From the NCBI GenBank assembly GCA_014526335.1, contig JACTAT010000002.1, positions 818,876-882,875 on the forward strand: DNA of 64,000 nucleotides. The letters are read 5' to 3'. The stretch is from Chrysaora quinquecirrha (taxonomy: Eukaryota; Cnidaria; Scyphozoa; Semaeostomeae; Pelagiidae). The position numbers and the translations under genes are program-made. The first letter of the stretch is position 1; each line of letters opens with the position of its first letter. Of the stretch, positions 22,401 through 32,353 are shown one piece after another. The notes under the pieces are model-generated. The model worked only from the letters and a program-made list of their open reading frames with translations, was not told the DNA's origin and made no database searches.

Positions 22401-25400
22401 CCTCTGGAAGAAAGAGGAATCAGTGTAAAAGGGATTTCGAAATAAATAGATTTGGTGCTCATGAAACAAAGCCTGATTCTCATATATCGCAGACCATCGG
22501 CGATCATGGTCTTGCAATGCTTGCGATTTATCAGAACATGAATTTTCAATTATCGGCGACCATCGACGACCGTCGCCGATGAATCAAAAAAAGTTTGTTT
22601 CTTGCGATCATCGACGACGGAAAATCCATATGAGAACATCATCGGCGACCACTGGCGATCAATTCTTGGTCATATCAAAACGAAGTTCTTTGTTTTCTGG
22701 GTTACACGTGAAAGCACAGAAGAAGGAGGATCATTCATCATCGCAGACAACAGCACATGCGAACACTTCGTCGGGGACGATCGCAGACGGTCGCCGACTG
22801 TCTACGATCAGGTTAGCGACACACGAGAACCAGGCTTAGTGGCAGCTTTTCAGAATTTCTGCCTATTCCAAATACTGTAATGATGCTGGCACGCTAAATT
22901 GATTTTTGACAAAGAACGTTTCCTTCCTTACCATCATCCAGTGTTACAAGCTTAGGATTTGGTGGCTGTGTCGGAGCTGGTTTTGGAGCCTCGGTCTTCT
23001 TCACCGGCTGGGGTTTCGGTGGCTGTGGTTTCGGTGGCTGTGGTGGAGGAGCGGCTACAAGGATAAAAAATCGAATTTCTAGAACCGAAAACAGACACAG
23101 AAACCGAGTTTGAATTGACTCATACAATTAAAACTACGGAAAACTGGAATAAAACAGAATTTCTCGGCATACTCTTGGTTGCCTTATTGCCGTCCCCCCG
23201 CTAATTATTTTTTGAAAAATTTCCAACCCCCGCTCTTATTAGGAGCCCCCCGCTTATTAAGTTTGCATTAGTATTGATGTTGATATGTTTACTAAACTTA
23301 CTTTCACGTTCTTGGTGTGAAATTTCACTTGTACACTCAATTTTGTTGGTTAGAACTATGGATTTCCTTAGCCTATAAGCACTACAGGGCCCCTCGCTTT
23401 GCATTTCAGCAGTTTCAGACAAAGTTTCAGCAGTTTCATTGGAACAAAAGTTTGTCAAACAAAGTCCAATAATTAAGTTGTCAATCCCATAATTTATGTG
23501 CATAAACATTTATTTTAATCAAATCATAAGAGGTCCTTCTGCCAACAAAATCTCATATTTTTTTGTATTTTTTTTAAATGTATATATGCAAAGTTATTGG
23601 TCATATATGTTCTGACCATAGCGTTCAACTCTTCGCTGGTCTCTCTGGGGATATCTTCGCTCAATAGCACGTGGTTCATTGCATTCATCATCATCATCAT
23701 GACCATCCATCTCATCAATGTCACTTTCACTTTCATCGAAGTGTGGTCCATTGTCACTCTTTATTATTCTCGGATTCCATGGGTTGCGACGGAATACGGA
23801 ATGACGGAATACGGAATGACGGAATACGGAATGACGGAATACGGAATGACGGAATACGGAATGACGGAATACGGAATGACGGAATACGGAATGACGGAAT
23901 ACTTTAAAACACGGAATGACGGAATGACGACGGAATGACGGAATGACGGAATGAAAATGTTAGTATTTGAGTTACGAATAAAAAAAGAAACATCCAAAAT
24001 GCAAAAGAATGTAAAAATAAGAGGGGCGTTTCACACTTCCAATAGGTGGACGACATTTCAGCTAAAACAATAGGATTTCTAAGGGATTTTCGTGAAAACA
24101 GTAGGGTTTTCCAGCAAGGGTGTACGAGATTTTGAAGGAATGAATCGCCCCTCGAAAAAATAAAAACATTAAGAAGAATTTTCACTTTATTGTGTGTCGA
24201 TTTTGTTTCACGTTGTTTATAGCGCATTTTTCTTATTAATTATTATAAATTCGTATAAATATTCATTTTAAATTTAGAATTTTGAAATAAACTGAAATAG
24301 AACAACAGAAATTCAATTTCTGAAACTGTATTTATCCTATTATTATTATTATTATTATTAGTTATTGACTTGTTGAATAAAACTAAGTTTACTCTATACC
24401 AACACCTATTATACATCCACCCTTCGAGGGGCATTTCACTTCTAGGAAAGGCGTAAGAGATTCCCATTTGAAACAAAGGGATTTTTAATAGATTTCTTTG
24501 AAAACAATAAGATTTTCAGCAAAAGATGTACCGTGTACGAGATCCCAAGCAGTGAATTACCCCTTGTTACGTTTGGCTTTGAAACAGTGCATGGCCCTAT
24601 GCTGCTCAATTCCTTCACATAATAATAATGTGAGTCCTTCTGTTTACATCTTTGCAGGGATATCTGATCTCTTAATTGGTAAAATTGCGTTCAGTAATTG
24701 TAATAGCTATAACCACCCCAACTGAAATACAATCCGTTGATATTGCCCATTAAAGTAATTATACAGATTAGAATGACTTTTGTTGATTTTTGTAGATTGA
24801 GTTTTCACGAAATGAAACATACCTATCATTCTCTATTATCTCAAGTCTTATTGAAGTACACTGCAATGCATGGTCTAATTGGCCTATTCATAACTTCTTT
24901 CTATATATTTCAAAAACCACACAAAACAAGTGTCAGTTCATTTGCAGCATTCCTAGCAGGGCATTTATTTTATAGTGCCCCATGTTGGTACAAACGTGGT
25001 TTTATTCAACAAGTCAATAGATAATAATAATAATGGTAATAATAATAGGATAAATTCAGTTTCCGATATTGAATTTCTGTTGTTCTATTTCAGTTTATTT
25101 CAAAATTTTAAATTGAAAAATGAATATTTATACGAATTTATAATTAATAAGAGAAAATGCGCTATAAACAACGTGAAACAAAATCGACACACTATAAAGT
25201 GAAAATTCTTCTTAATGAATTTATTTTTTCGAGGGGCGATTCATTCCTTCAAAATCTCGTACACCCTTGCTGGAAAACCCTACTGTTTTCACGAAAATCC
25301 CTTAGAAATCCTATTGTTTTAGCTGAAATGTCGTCCACCTATTGGAAGTGTGAAACGCCACTCTTATTTTTACATTCTTTTTGCATTTTGGATGTCTTTT

Positions 25401-28400
25401 AGTAACTCAAATACTAACTTTTTTTATTCCGTCATTCCGTCGTTCCGTCATTCCGTATTCCGTCATTCCGTATTCCGTCATTCCGTCATTCCGTATTCCG
25501 TCATTCCGTCATTCCGTATTCCGTCATTCCGTATTCCGTCATTCCGTATTCCGTCATTCCGTATTCCGTCATTCCGTATTCCGTCATTCCGTCATTCCGT
25601 ATTCCGTGTTTTAAAGATAGCCATTTCTGAAACACTTTATGTCTGCGATATTGACATTTGGATTGTTGTCGATAAATTCTGCCATATTTACACAATGCCA
25701 ATTTTCATTTTGAATAATTTCGATAACTTTTTGCAGAGTTGCATCTTGTTTTGTTGCTGTTTTGATTTGTTCGATTGTCATTGCTTTCGGAATCGCATGA
25801 TTTGCAAGAAAATTAACGTATTCATCAGCAGGATTCTCAGTAGTAACTGTGTCTTGCGAGGTATGTCGAGAGAGGAAGTCAGATGGATTATCAATTCCTT
25901 TTGTAAAAATAACATCGAAGTTATAATCTTGAATACGAAGGTTCCATCGTTCTATTCTTGCTGATGTCTTAGATTTCCTGTTTCCAAGAATCAGTTCAAT
26001 AGGTTTGCAATCAGTGTACAACTGAAATTTTGCTCCGTATAGGTAAAGGTGAAGGCGCTCAATTGCCCAAACAATTGCCAAAGCTTCACGTTCGGTTTGT
26101 GAATAACGCTTTTCCACAGCTGACAATGATCGGCTGACATAGGCTACTATTCGGCGGTCATCTTTGCCAGGAGTCTTTTGAGAAAGAATTGCTGAGAGTC
26201 CCCAAGGCGAAGCATCGGTTACCAGCTCAGTTTGTTTCTTGTTGTCAAAGTAGGCCATGACAGTATCACTGGTCAAGGCATCTTTGATATTTTGAAAGGC
26301 AGTTTCATGTTCAGTTTGCCAACTAAATTGAGAATTTTCTTTGTGAGATCTCTCAATGGTTCTGTAAGGTCGCTGAAATTGTGAATAAATTTCGCACAGT
26401 ATGTAGCCATACCGAGAAATGTCCTCACATCTTTGATTGACTGCGGAGGAGGAGCGTTCTTTATTGCTGCAACTTTCTGTGGGTCGGCGGAAACTCCTTG
26501 TGAAGAAAACACAAATCCAAAAAACTTTAGTTTGTCTTGATAAAGTGAACATTTATCTTTGTTGATTGTAAGACCATGTAGAGATAATCTTTCGAAGACA
26601 GCTTGCAACGATTTATGATGTTGTTCTGGCGTTGTTCCATAGACCAGTATGTCATCGCTTATATTCATAACACCAGGAATACCGCGAAGGCGCTCCGAAA
26701 TGACGTGCTGAAAAATTTCACTTGCTGAGTTTGTCCCGAAATTCAATCGTGTGAATTGCTTTACTCCCTTGTGGGTAGAAAATGCTGTAATATACCGGCT
26801 TTCTTCTGACAGCCTGATTTGATGGTAACCAGACTTGAGATCCAATTTTGAAAACATCGTTGCTCCGTTCAATGCATGAATAACATCTTCCACTGTAGGA
26901 TTTGAATGTCTCTCTCTTTGAATGGCTTGATTTGCTCTGCGCATATCAATACAAAGTCTTACTGTACCGTTAGGCTTTGGAACAACGACAAGGGGTGAGA
27001 TCCATGGTGTGGGACCTTGAACATCCTCTATAATACCATCTTTTTCTAATTTTGCAAGTTCGGCAGAAACTTGACGGCGTAAATGAAACGGTATTCTCCT
27101 TGGAGGCTGGGCAACAGGAGGTACATTGTGATCAATGTGTAGCTTTAATTTGAAATTCTTTAGTTCCCCAATTCCATCGAATAACTTTGGGTACACGGAA
27201 GCGAATTGTTCAATATCTGGAGGCTTTTCTTTGAGATGATTTACCTGTATATTGATTAAATCCAATTCTGTGGCAGTTTGATAGCTCAATAAGGATCCAT
27301 GACACCTTTGACTACATGGATGGTTGCAACTGCGAATCTTTGCTTTGCTTCTAGTGTGGCACTGAACTTTCCAACAGTAGGAAGTGGTTTCTCGGAACCA
27401 TAGGCCATAATTCTTGCTGCTGATTTTGTGAGGGTGACTTTCTTGTGTTTACAAATCTTTTCATAATCTGATTCATCAATGATATTCGTGGATGCACCAG
27501 AATCGATTATCATATGAATAGGAACCGTGTTTATGCTGACTGTGGTTTGTGGAGTTTTTGAAGAGCCTGTTTTCGGTTTGGGTGTTTTCTCAATCAAAGT
27601 GTACAAATATTCATCATCTGTACTCGAGTCGCTGGCCTGGTCAACTTCAACATTATGAATTGCTTGTTTGGAAAATGTTGTTTTGCTTGCTTGTTGTTTA
27701 CGTGGTGAAGTACGGCTTCGACAGACTTGAGCAAAATGGTTGTCTTTGCCACATTTCGCACACTGTTTTCCTTGAGCAGGGCAAGATCTTTTGTGGGGCC
27801 AGGAATATCCACATTTACCGCATGTTTTGTTTGTTGATGGTTTTCAGCAGGTTTCTTGAAATTTGTTCTGCGATTTGTAAACGTACGATTGACTGTGTCA
27901 GTGTTGGATGTTGGATTGACTGATTCTTCGATGCCGATTGCTTGGATTTCGCTTGTTTCGAGAGCTCGTGCTTTCGCCAGCAATTGTTCTAGAGAAAGTT
28001 TGTCTTCTCGCAATGCAACTCTTCTTAAACGTTTGGAAAGACAATTTTGAATTATTGTCGCTTTAAGTTCTTTCTCTTGGTCGTGGAATTCACAACTGAC
28101 TGCGAGTTTTCTTAGTCTCACGCAAAATTGGTCCACTGTTTCATCGGTTAGCTGTTTGGTTTGGCGAAATTGGAATACTTCGTAATCTACATTTTTCTTT
28201 GGAGAAAAGTAGGCATCGAGTTTCTCTAGAGCCTTGTCATAATCATCAGGTCCTCCTGTATCTTGAAATGTTTCGAAGATTTCTTGTGTCTCTTGACCGG
28301 CTTGGTACAACAAAAGTGCACGCTTTTGCTTCTTATCTGTGATATTTAGGGCTGCTAAATAAGTTTCAACACAAGAAAGATCGGTACTTTAAGAACCCTT

Positions 28401-29914
28401 CACACATCGAGACCTATTGCAACAGGAGGGGCGTGTGGGTTGAACAATAGAAAACACGTGGCATTAATTGCCGGATAATAATAGTAGTAGAACACTTTCC
28501 TGGAACCGAGCAGGTGAGGTGGGATGATATCTCTAGCTACTCTTTTTCGACATTGAAAATATTTATTGCCCAACGGTTGTTAGAATTTCTCTTACCCCCA
28601 CTGATTTTATTGCAGAAATGGACTTTTCTAAAACACCATCTTTACATCAATAATATTTGCACCTCCAAGGCCATTTTAGCCCAATTTCAAGCAAAGCAAA
28701 GGCCTTTCAGAGTCGAGCAAAGATTAACATATATTACCAAACTGTCGTCTATCCTTCTCTCTCCTTCTCCAGCAGTGAACATCATTCAGTAAAATAAATA
28801 CAATAACAAAAAGCACAGTAAAGAAAATCGCCTTCCTCATGCTTGTTGGCTCTTTCTTGTCGGATCTTTCCGAAACGAAAAAATTCCTCGATTCTTAGTG
28901 ACCTCTAGTTTGTTGTGATGCCCTTACGAAGGGCTACATGCCATGACAGTTGAATAACAGTTTTCGTGGCGAGAAGATGACAAGTATATTTCGACACTTT
29001 ATTTCAAAACGGGCGAAGACGACGATAGATGCTGGATGGGGGCAACACTTGTCCATGGTCTGAATTTTCTGAGCGGAATGCGCGAGAATCCGTAAAAATG
29101 TTGCTGTTATGTTGAATTTATATTAGGATATCTTAGCTCTTACTGTTCTTACTTTAGCTGTTATGTTTACGTATTATATGAATATCTTTAAACTCGTTTT
29201 GTCACTTTTGTGATGTAGAGTTTAAGTAATTAAATATTTTAATTTATTTTTAATTCTATATCATACCCCAGCTGGGGTATGAGTAAATTTTGTTATGATG
29301 ATGATGATGATGGCAAGAGATTCTGATAATGCAGACAAATTTAAAGAGAAAGTCTTAGAAAAAGATACACTGCAAATTTATATTTTAGCGTATATAGTAG
29401 TGTACTAGTTAATATTTTGGTATAATTTTGGGTATAAATTTTCAGGGATTTGGGTATACACTTTTTTAATAAGCAACGGGTCAATAAGCAACTAAGAGCT
29501 GAGATTTGCTCAAATTTTTGGTTGAAATAGCTTTCTTTATACAAGACGTCATTGCAAACGAGTTTTTAGGGGGTACCCAGTCATTCTGTGAGGGCTGAAA
29601 GACCAGATATGTTAAGCAACTTTGAGGGCTGGACTTTGTTTCTTCGGCAAGACGTCCCTATCCGAAACTAAGTCAAGTAACCCTCCCCGGGATCAAATCA
29701 ATGCTTTCTTTGCTAAGATATTAATCTGCACGGCTAAACTTGAAGTATGTAAGAAGCCGAGAAACTAAGGGTTACAAGAAGGACCAAATTCAGGGTTCAA
29801 TAAAGCATAAAAAATATTACCTCTCCTTCGCCTTCCACTACGCCTTCTCCAACATTGAGCATCATCCAACAAAATCGTTCCAATGATGAGAAGAGACAAG
29901 AAAATCCCCCTCAT
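19402..29914 (-). CDS. small secreted proline-rich, cysteine-rich protein (WSC-like domain)
   Basis: Four exons join in consistent phase 1: 29,821-29,914, 22,932-23,054, 21,820-22,041 and 19,402-19,568, giving about 201 residues. The alternative first exon 28,738-28,840 joins equally well. Exon 1 encodes a signal peptide ending DDAQC, then WRRR and a basic stretch. Exon 2 is a proline/lysine linker (PPKPQPP repeats). Exons 3-4 form a cysteine domain beginning FVYVGCYDAPGH, with an FGLRYYGECYGDP core and about eight cysteines. The FxYxGCY...FGLxYxGEC layout resembles WSC-type extracellular carbohydrate-binding modules, but the match is loose and I do not claim the family. Splice sites are all GT-AG with pyrimidine-rich acceptors. 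Intron 1 has been enlarged by the gypsy and fold-back insertions. Secretion to the extracellular space is inferred from the signal peptide. Confidence 0.6.
20205..20370. repeat. dispersed element with CATGTAGTAAGTCTA end
   Basis: It shares AAACTACAGTT, a GCGATCTCGG-like block, AGCGATAAGTGGGAT, TCATGTA and CTGCTTTCAGGCTATTGCTTT with 17,085-17,215. Shorter relatives lie at 30,555-30,645, 46,685-47,070 and 56,505-56,625. Ends carry TAGACTTATTAC or its complement. It is a non-coding dispersed repeat. Confidence 0.55.
20473..20537. repeat. 65-bp hairpin element
   Basis: CACTCTGAGGGAACAGCT at the left pairs with AGCTGTTTCCGAAAGAGTG at the right around a TGTTGTAGTTG loop. The same hairpin occurs at 11,884-11,945, and a worn copy at 21,181-21,225. 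All three lie next to CTTATTAC motifs, suggesting they are cores of a larger fold-back family. Confidence 0.65.
21525..21778. repeat. CpG-rich inverted-repeat element, copy 2
   Basis: The left end TAAACTAGAAGACATG runs into TCGCGCGCGACAT. The right end is its inverted form with CATGTCTCCCAGTTTGGCC. The interior matches copies 1 and 3, including TAGCGCGCGACAAAATTTG. The CpGs are well preserved here, unlike in surrounding DNA. It sits in intron 3 of the secreted-protein gene. Confidence 0.75.
22480..22830. repeat. CGATCATCGGCGACC-rich degenerate tract
   Basis: Words such as ATCGGCGACCATCGACGAC, CGTCGCCGATGA, GCGATCATCGACGACGG and GATCGCAGACGGTCGCCGAC recur in both orientations over 350 bp. Open frames across it in several phases share no domain. 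It is GC-rich and CpG-rich against an AT-rich background and lies in an intron of the secreted-protein gene. Its origin is unknown. Confidence 0.5.
23795..23955 (+). repeat. 15-bp minisatellite, left arm
   Basis: About seven to eight GGAATACGGAATGAC units lie next to each other. Then comes one CTTTAAAACACGG interruption and shorter GGAATGAC units. Translation gives repeated EYGMT or RNDGI peptides, which are by-products. Confidence 0.95.
24424..24558. repeat. GAGGGGCATTTCACT element inside the fold-back loop
   Basis: A third copy, distinct in sequence from the two inside the arms, lies at the edge of the loop. It runs from TTCGAGGGGCATTTCACTT to a worn GTGAATTACCCCTTG end. The remainder of the loop (24,559-24,985) shows no recognisable gene. 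Confidence 0.55.
25425..25612 (-). repeat. 15-bp minisatellite, right arm
   Basis: This is the inverted counterpart of the left-arm array, with a mixture of CCGTATTCCGTCATT and CCGTCATT units. Unit number and order differ between arms, so the arms have not been copied from each other recently in this part. The last unit abuts gypsy RNase H-region sequence at about 25,613. Confidence 0.95.
25613..27290 (-). pseudogene. gypsy pol: reverse transcriptase and RNase H remnant
   Basis: The RT part (27,289 to about 26,330) contains LKLHIDHNVPPVAQPPRR, SPLVVVPKPNGTVRLCID, SKLDLKSGYHQI, and ISDDILVYG as the catalytic box. The thumb region is KFFGFVFSSQG. A frameshift in an A-run near 26,340 leads into the RNase H part with FSWQTEHETAFQ, LVTDASPWGLSAILSQ, YSQTEREALAIVW and LYTDCKPI, then a linker that stops at the fold-back junction. 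Motif order and identity are those of Ty3/gypsy elements. It is not functional as read. Confidence 0.9.
27286..28390 (-). pseudogene. gypsy gag, zinc knuckles and protease remnant
   Basis: Gag runs from about 28,385 (LAALNITDKKQKRALLLYQAG) with FDTYFSPKKN-like and FRQTKQLTDETVDQFCVRLR features. After a frame change near 27,820-27,845 come two zinc knuckles (CGKCGYSW...C and CAKCGKDNHFAQVC). The protease follows in the same new frame with MIIDSGASTNIID near 27,500. Another one-base change near 27,290 separates protease from reverse transcriptase. Confidence 0.8.
28738..28840 (-). CDS. alternative signal-peptide exon of the secreted-protein gene
   Basis: The ATG at 28,840 gives MRKAIFFTVLFVIVFILL, then NDVHCWRRREK, ending at TTTG|GTAATA in phase 1. 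It is homologous to the exon at 29,821-29,914 (same signal-peptide length, same CWRRR junction, same phase). It can splice to the proline-rich exon at 23,054. It may be an alternative promoter or exon, or the first exon of a lost tandem duplicate. Confidence 0.55.
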
Positions 29915-30146
29915 GTTTGCTGGCTGTCCTTAAAACTCTTCGACGCTTAAGTAAGCTGTGTTTCTTGGGAGACCTTCGAATTTTCGATTTGGCTGTAAAA
30001 TGAGTGGTTTGCAGACTTGGATATCAGTTTTCGTAAAAGGAGAAGATAAGTTTACTTCACGCTTTTTATTACAAAACAGTAGACAAAAACCTTTGACAGG
30101 GCATTAAACTTGATAATTTGAACTTAAATATTGTCGTACGATAATA

Positions 30147-30481
30147 TACACTCTTTTTTTTAATAAGAACCAGGAAATTTTGATCGAGGCTGGCTGTTCT
30201 TAAGTTTTTGCCTTTTTTGAGCCTGAAATGTTCTTAATCTGTTCTTAATTCCTTGTTGTAAGACATCTTTTTCAGTAAATGTCTGTAGTGGTACTAGGAT
30301 TGTCCATTTCTTTGCTTGCTTGCCTTTTACGTCCAATCTGACTGTCTTAATTTCATATTTAGATGATATTCTTAGGGCTTATGAAAAGGCCAGCCTCGGC
30401 TTGTTCTTATTTTGTTCTTAAAATCTGGGCAAAATACAGGCTCGTGTTCTTATAAAATTGTTCTTATAAAAAAAGAGTGTA
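30147..30481. repeat. T-run inverted-repeat element, TTCTTA type
   Basis: TACACTCTTTTTTTTAATAA at the left matches the complement of the right end, TTATAAAAAAAGAGTGTA. The word TTCTTA(A) or its complement recurs throughout the 335-bp interior. Related termini with other interior words lie at 42,612 and 55,382. Confidence 0.75.
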
Positions 30482-30654
30482 ATGGATGGAGTACAAACTT
30501 TGAAATTTTACAAAAGCCGAGCGGAGAATTTCTTGTAATGAATAGTGAAGGTTTAGACCTGGGTCCGAGTTATCGCTCGTGGAACCGAGGCTTACACTAA
30601 AACGAGATCGCTCAAACTGTAGTTGTAGCGGGGTGTCGAGTTGTAATGAGGTAA

Positions 30655-30949
30655 TAAGGGTGTACTTTTTTGGTAACCTCCCGATTTTGACAGATCTTTC
30701 AAAATGTGAAAACGTATCTGCTGAAAACGCTGGGCTGATCAAAACAAAATCGAACTAAACCATACATTTTAAAGGGAGAACGAGATTCCTTTAGATGTCT
30801 GCGAAACCTTCCAGCTTCGGGGACAGAAGATTTTGGAGGCTTGCGAAACCTGCCGTTTTCAGACGATGGTACCAAAAAATACGTTTCGACGTCTGCCTAA
30901 AAGAGAAGGCGTCTGCTGAAAACAGAATGTGACCAAAAATATACGCCCA
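30655..30949. repeat. inverted-repeat element, TTTTTTGGTAAC ends, copy 1
   Basis: The left end is AAGGGTGTACTTTTTTGGTAAC-like. The right end is GTGACCAAAAATATACGCCC. Interior blocks CCATACATTTTAAAGGGAGA, AACGAGATTCCTT and AAACCTTCCAGCTTCGG are shared with the copy at 37,643-37,974. Confidence 0.7.
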
Positions 30950-31182
30950 AAATCTAGCGAATGTTCGAGTCGGGAGTATTTTTTTATATGAAAACAAGGT
31001 TCCAGGGGATTGTAAAATCACTTCTACCTAGCGAATGTTCGAGTTATCGGGGGATTACCTAGAGTTTACTCTATATAAAAACTTATTTATTTGCATTGTT
31101 TTTAAAGGTCTGATAATTTTTTTTATTTGAGCGCCAGTTTTATGGAGCAAATCGGGTAAATACGCTTTGGTGTAAAGCTCTT

Positions 31183-31624
31183 AGGCCCTGACCAAAAGAT
31201 CAAACATTTTTGATCCAACATTTAAAATTTGCTTCTCAAGCGAAATTTTTGACCGTTTGGCCACGTCCAAAAACACTGCTCGTCCAACATTTTAGCGCGC
31301 GTCAAGCAAAAAATTTTTTGAACTTCTGTAACATCACGCCACAAATTTTGCTTATTTTCGCTTGTCAAGCAATGTTTGATCGTTTGGCCGCCTTTCCAAC
31401 ATTGCTTGCCAAACATTTCTTTTGTTTTTGACAAACTGCAACAACTTGCAACATTTAACTACTTAGCAACATTTCTTAGCAACAAGGCGTTCGTGCTTGT
31501 GTATTAGCAATGACATCGTTGTTGGACAGCAATGTTTTTGGACGTGGCCAAACGGCCAAACATTTGTTGTAAAGCAAATTTGAAATGTTGGACCAACAAT
31601 GTTTGATCGTTTGTCCAGGGCCTT
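31183..31624. repeat. inverted-repeat element, CCAAACGATCAAACATT family, copy 1
   Basis: The ends AGGCCCTGACCAAAAGATCA and, complemented, AAGGCCCTGGACAAACGATC enclose an interior in which CAAACATT, AACATTTG and GGCCAAACG recur in both orientations. Further copies are at 39,569-39,829 and 43,023-43,294. Confidence 0.75.
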
Positions 31625-31814
31625 GCGTGCGAAGGCCTTGTCGCCACATTTAGAGTTTGTCTCGAGTGTTAGTAAGTTGGGTCAACAAATTTGAAAAATT
31701 AGATAGGAGATACAAATGGTTAAAAAGTTGCTTTGTTTATCTCTACAACGGTCCATACGAGTAACTGAATAGACGCTTCCGCAAAAGATGGCCGCCGTTT
31801 TTGCCTACTGTTTT

Positions 31815-31940
31815 CGTTAAGGATTTTCGAAAGGAATTCTGGGAATAATTTCCTTAGTTACGTATTTTACATAGCTGCAGACGTTGAATTCGTAGCTAAG
31901 GAAATTATTCCCAGAATTCCCTTCGAAAAACCTTAAGATA
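31815..31940. repeat. hairpin element of about 125 bp
   Basis: The left arm (TTAAGGATTTTCGAAAGGAA, then TTCTGGGAATAATTTCCTTAG) pairs with the right arm (CTAAGGAAATTATTCCCAGA, then ATTCCCTTCGAAAAACCTTAA). The stem is about 48 bp with few mismatches and the loop about 25 bp. Confidence 0.75.
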
Positions 31941-32353
31941 AACAAGGGATTGACAGAAATCTTTTGCGGAAACCTCTATTATCGGTAGACATGGGTGCGT
32001 TTGGAACACCAGGCAAACCTGGAAACCTGGGCGGCACGTCTAGCATTTTGAATCTTTAGCACAATGAAGTACCCACGGCGGATTAGGGTTCATTTAGCAG
32101 TAAGACAACGCTTGAGCAGTTGATCATTAAAGTCACGCAAACGGGGCTATACAATAATATAACGTTATAGAATGGATATTACTGTGACGTGCATTACCAA
32201 ACATTAATATTATCAACATTTCTATTAGGTGTACAAGAGTGCAGTGTTAAAATAATCAGTATTATCAAAGTATTCGCGAAGACAAGATGAAAAATCGGAG
32301 ACAATGTTCACTAACAAGCATTCATTTCGTTACAAATTTAAAATCTTCAATTG

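Larger units (their letters stand above)
23795..25612. mobile_element. large fold-back element with minisatellite-tipped arms
   Basis: The left arm (about 23,795-24,410) and right arm (about 24,985-25,612) are inverted copies over roughly 600 bp, with a loop near 570 bp. Both arms end in tandem GGAATGACGGAATAC units. They continue inward through AAATGTTAGTATTTGAG, a GAGGGGCGTTTCACAC module, TGCGCTATAAACAACGTG, and a short ATT/AAT trinucleotide run. This is the layout of fold-back (FB-like) transposable elements. It divides the integrase part of the gypsy remnant. No transposase is recognisable in the loop. Confidence 0.75.
23597..28390 (-). mobile_element. decayed Ty3/gypsy-type LTR retrotransposon, interrupted
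   Basis: Reading leftwards, the order is gag, zinc knuckles, aspartic protease, reverse transcriptase, RNase H, then (after a fold-back insertion) a scrap of integrase with SDNGPHF and an acidic/basic C-terminal tail ending near 23,597. No LTRs are visible on either side. The 5' end stops in gag near 28,390 and most of the integrase is gone. Frames change at least three times. The element lies in intron 1 of the secreted-protein gene, on the same strand. Confidence 0.85.
29915..32353. other. intergenic block of small inverted-repeat elements
   Basis: No gene is seen. It holds a T-run element (30,147-30,481), part of another near 29,451-29,545 upstream, a GGTAAC element (30,655-30,949), a CCAAACGATCAAACATT element (31,183-31,624) and a 31,815-31,940 hairpin. 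The segment 32,100-32,353 after the MCCC2-like stop codon is AT-rich and probably its 3' untranslated region. Confidence 0.55.

Noticed and set aside
23764..23997. Repeated YSVIP/EYGMT peptides as a possible repeat-rich secreted protein
   Set aside because: They come from the 15-bp minisatellite, open in several frames on both strands at both arms of the fold-back.
24737..25024. 95-codon open frame in the fold-back loop as a possible transposase
   Set aside because: No acidic catalytic pattern or other transposase motif; most of it is hydrophobic AT-rich reading.
23790..25960. CRISPR-like array of regular repeats
   Set aside because: The units are contiguous without unique spacers and the genome is eukaryotic; it is a minisatellite.
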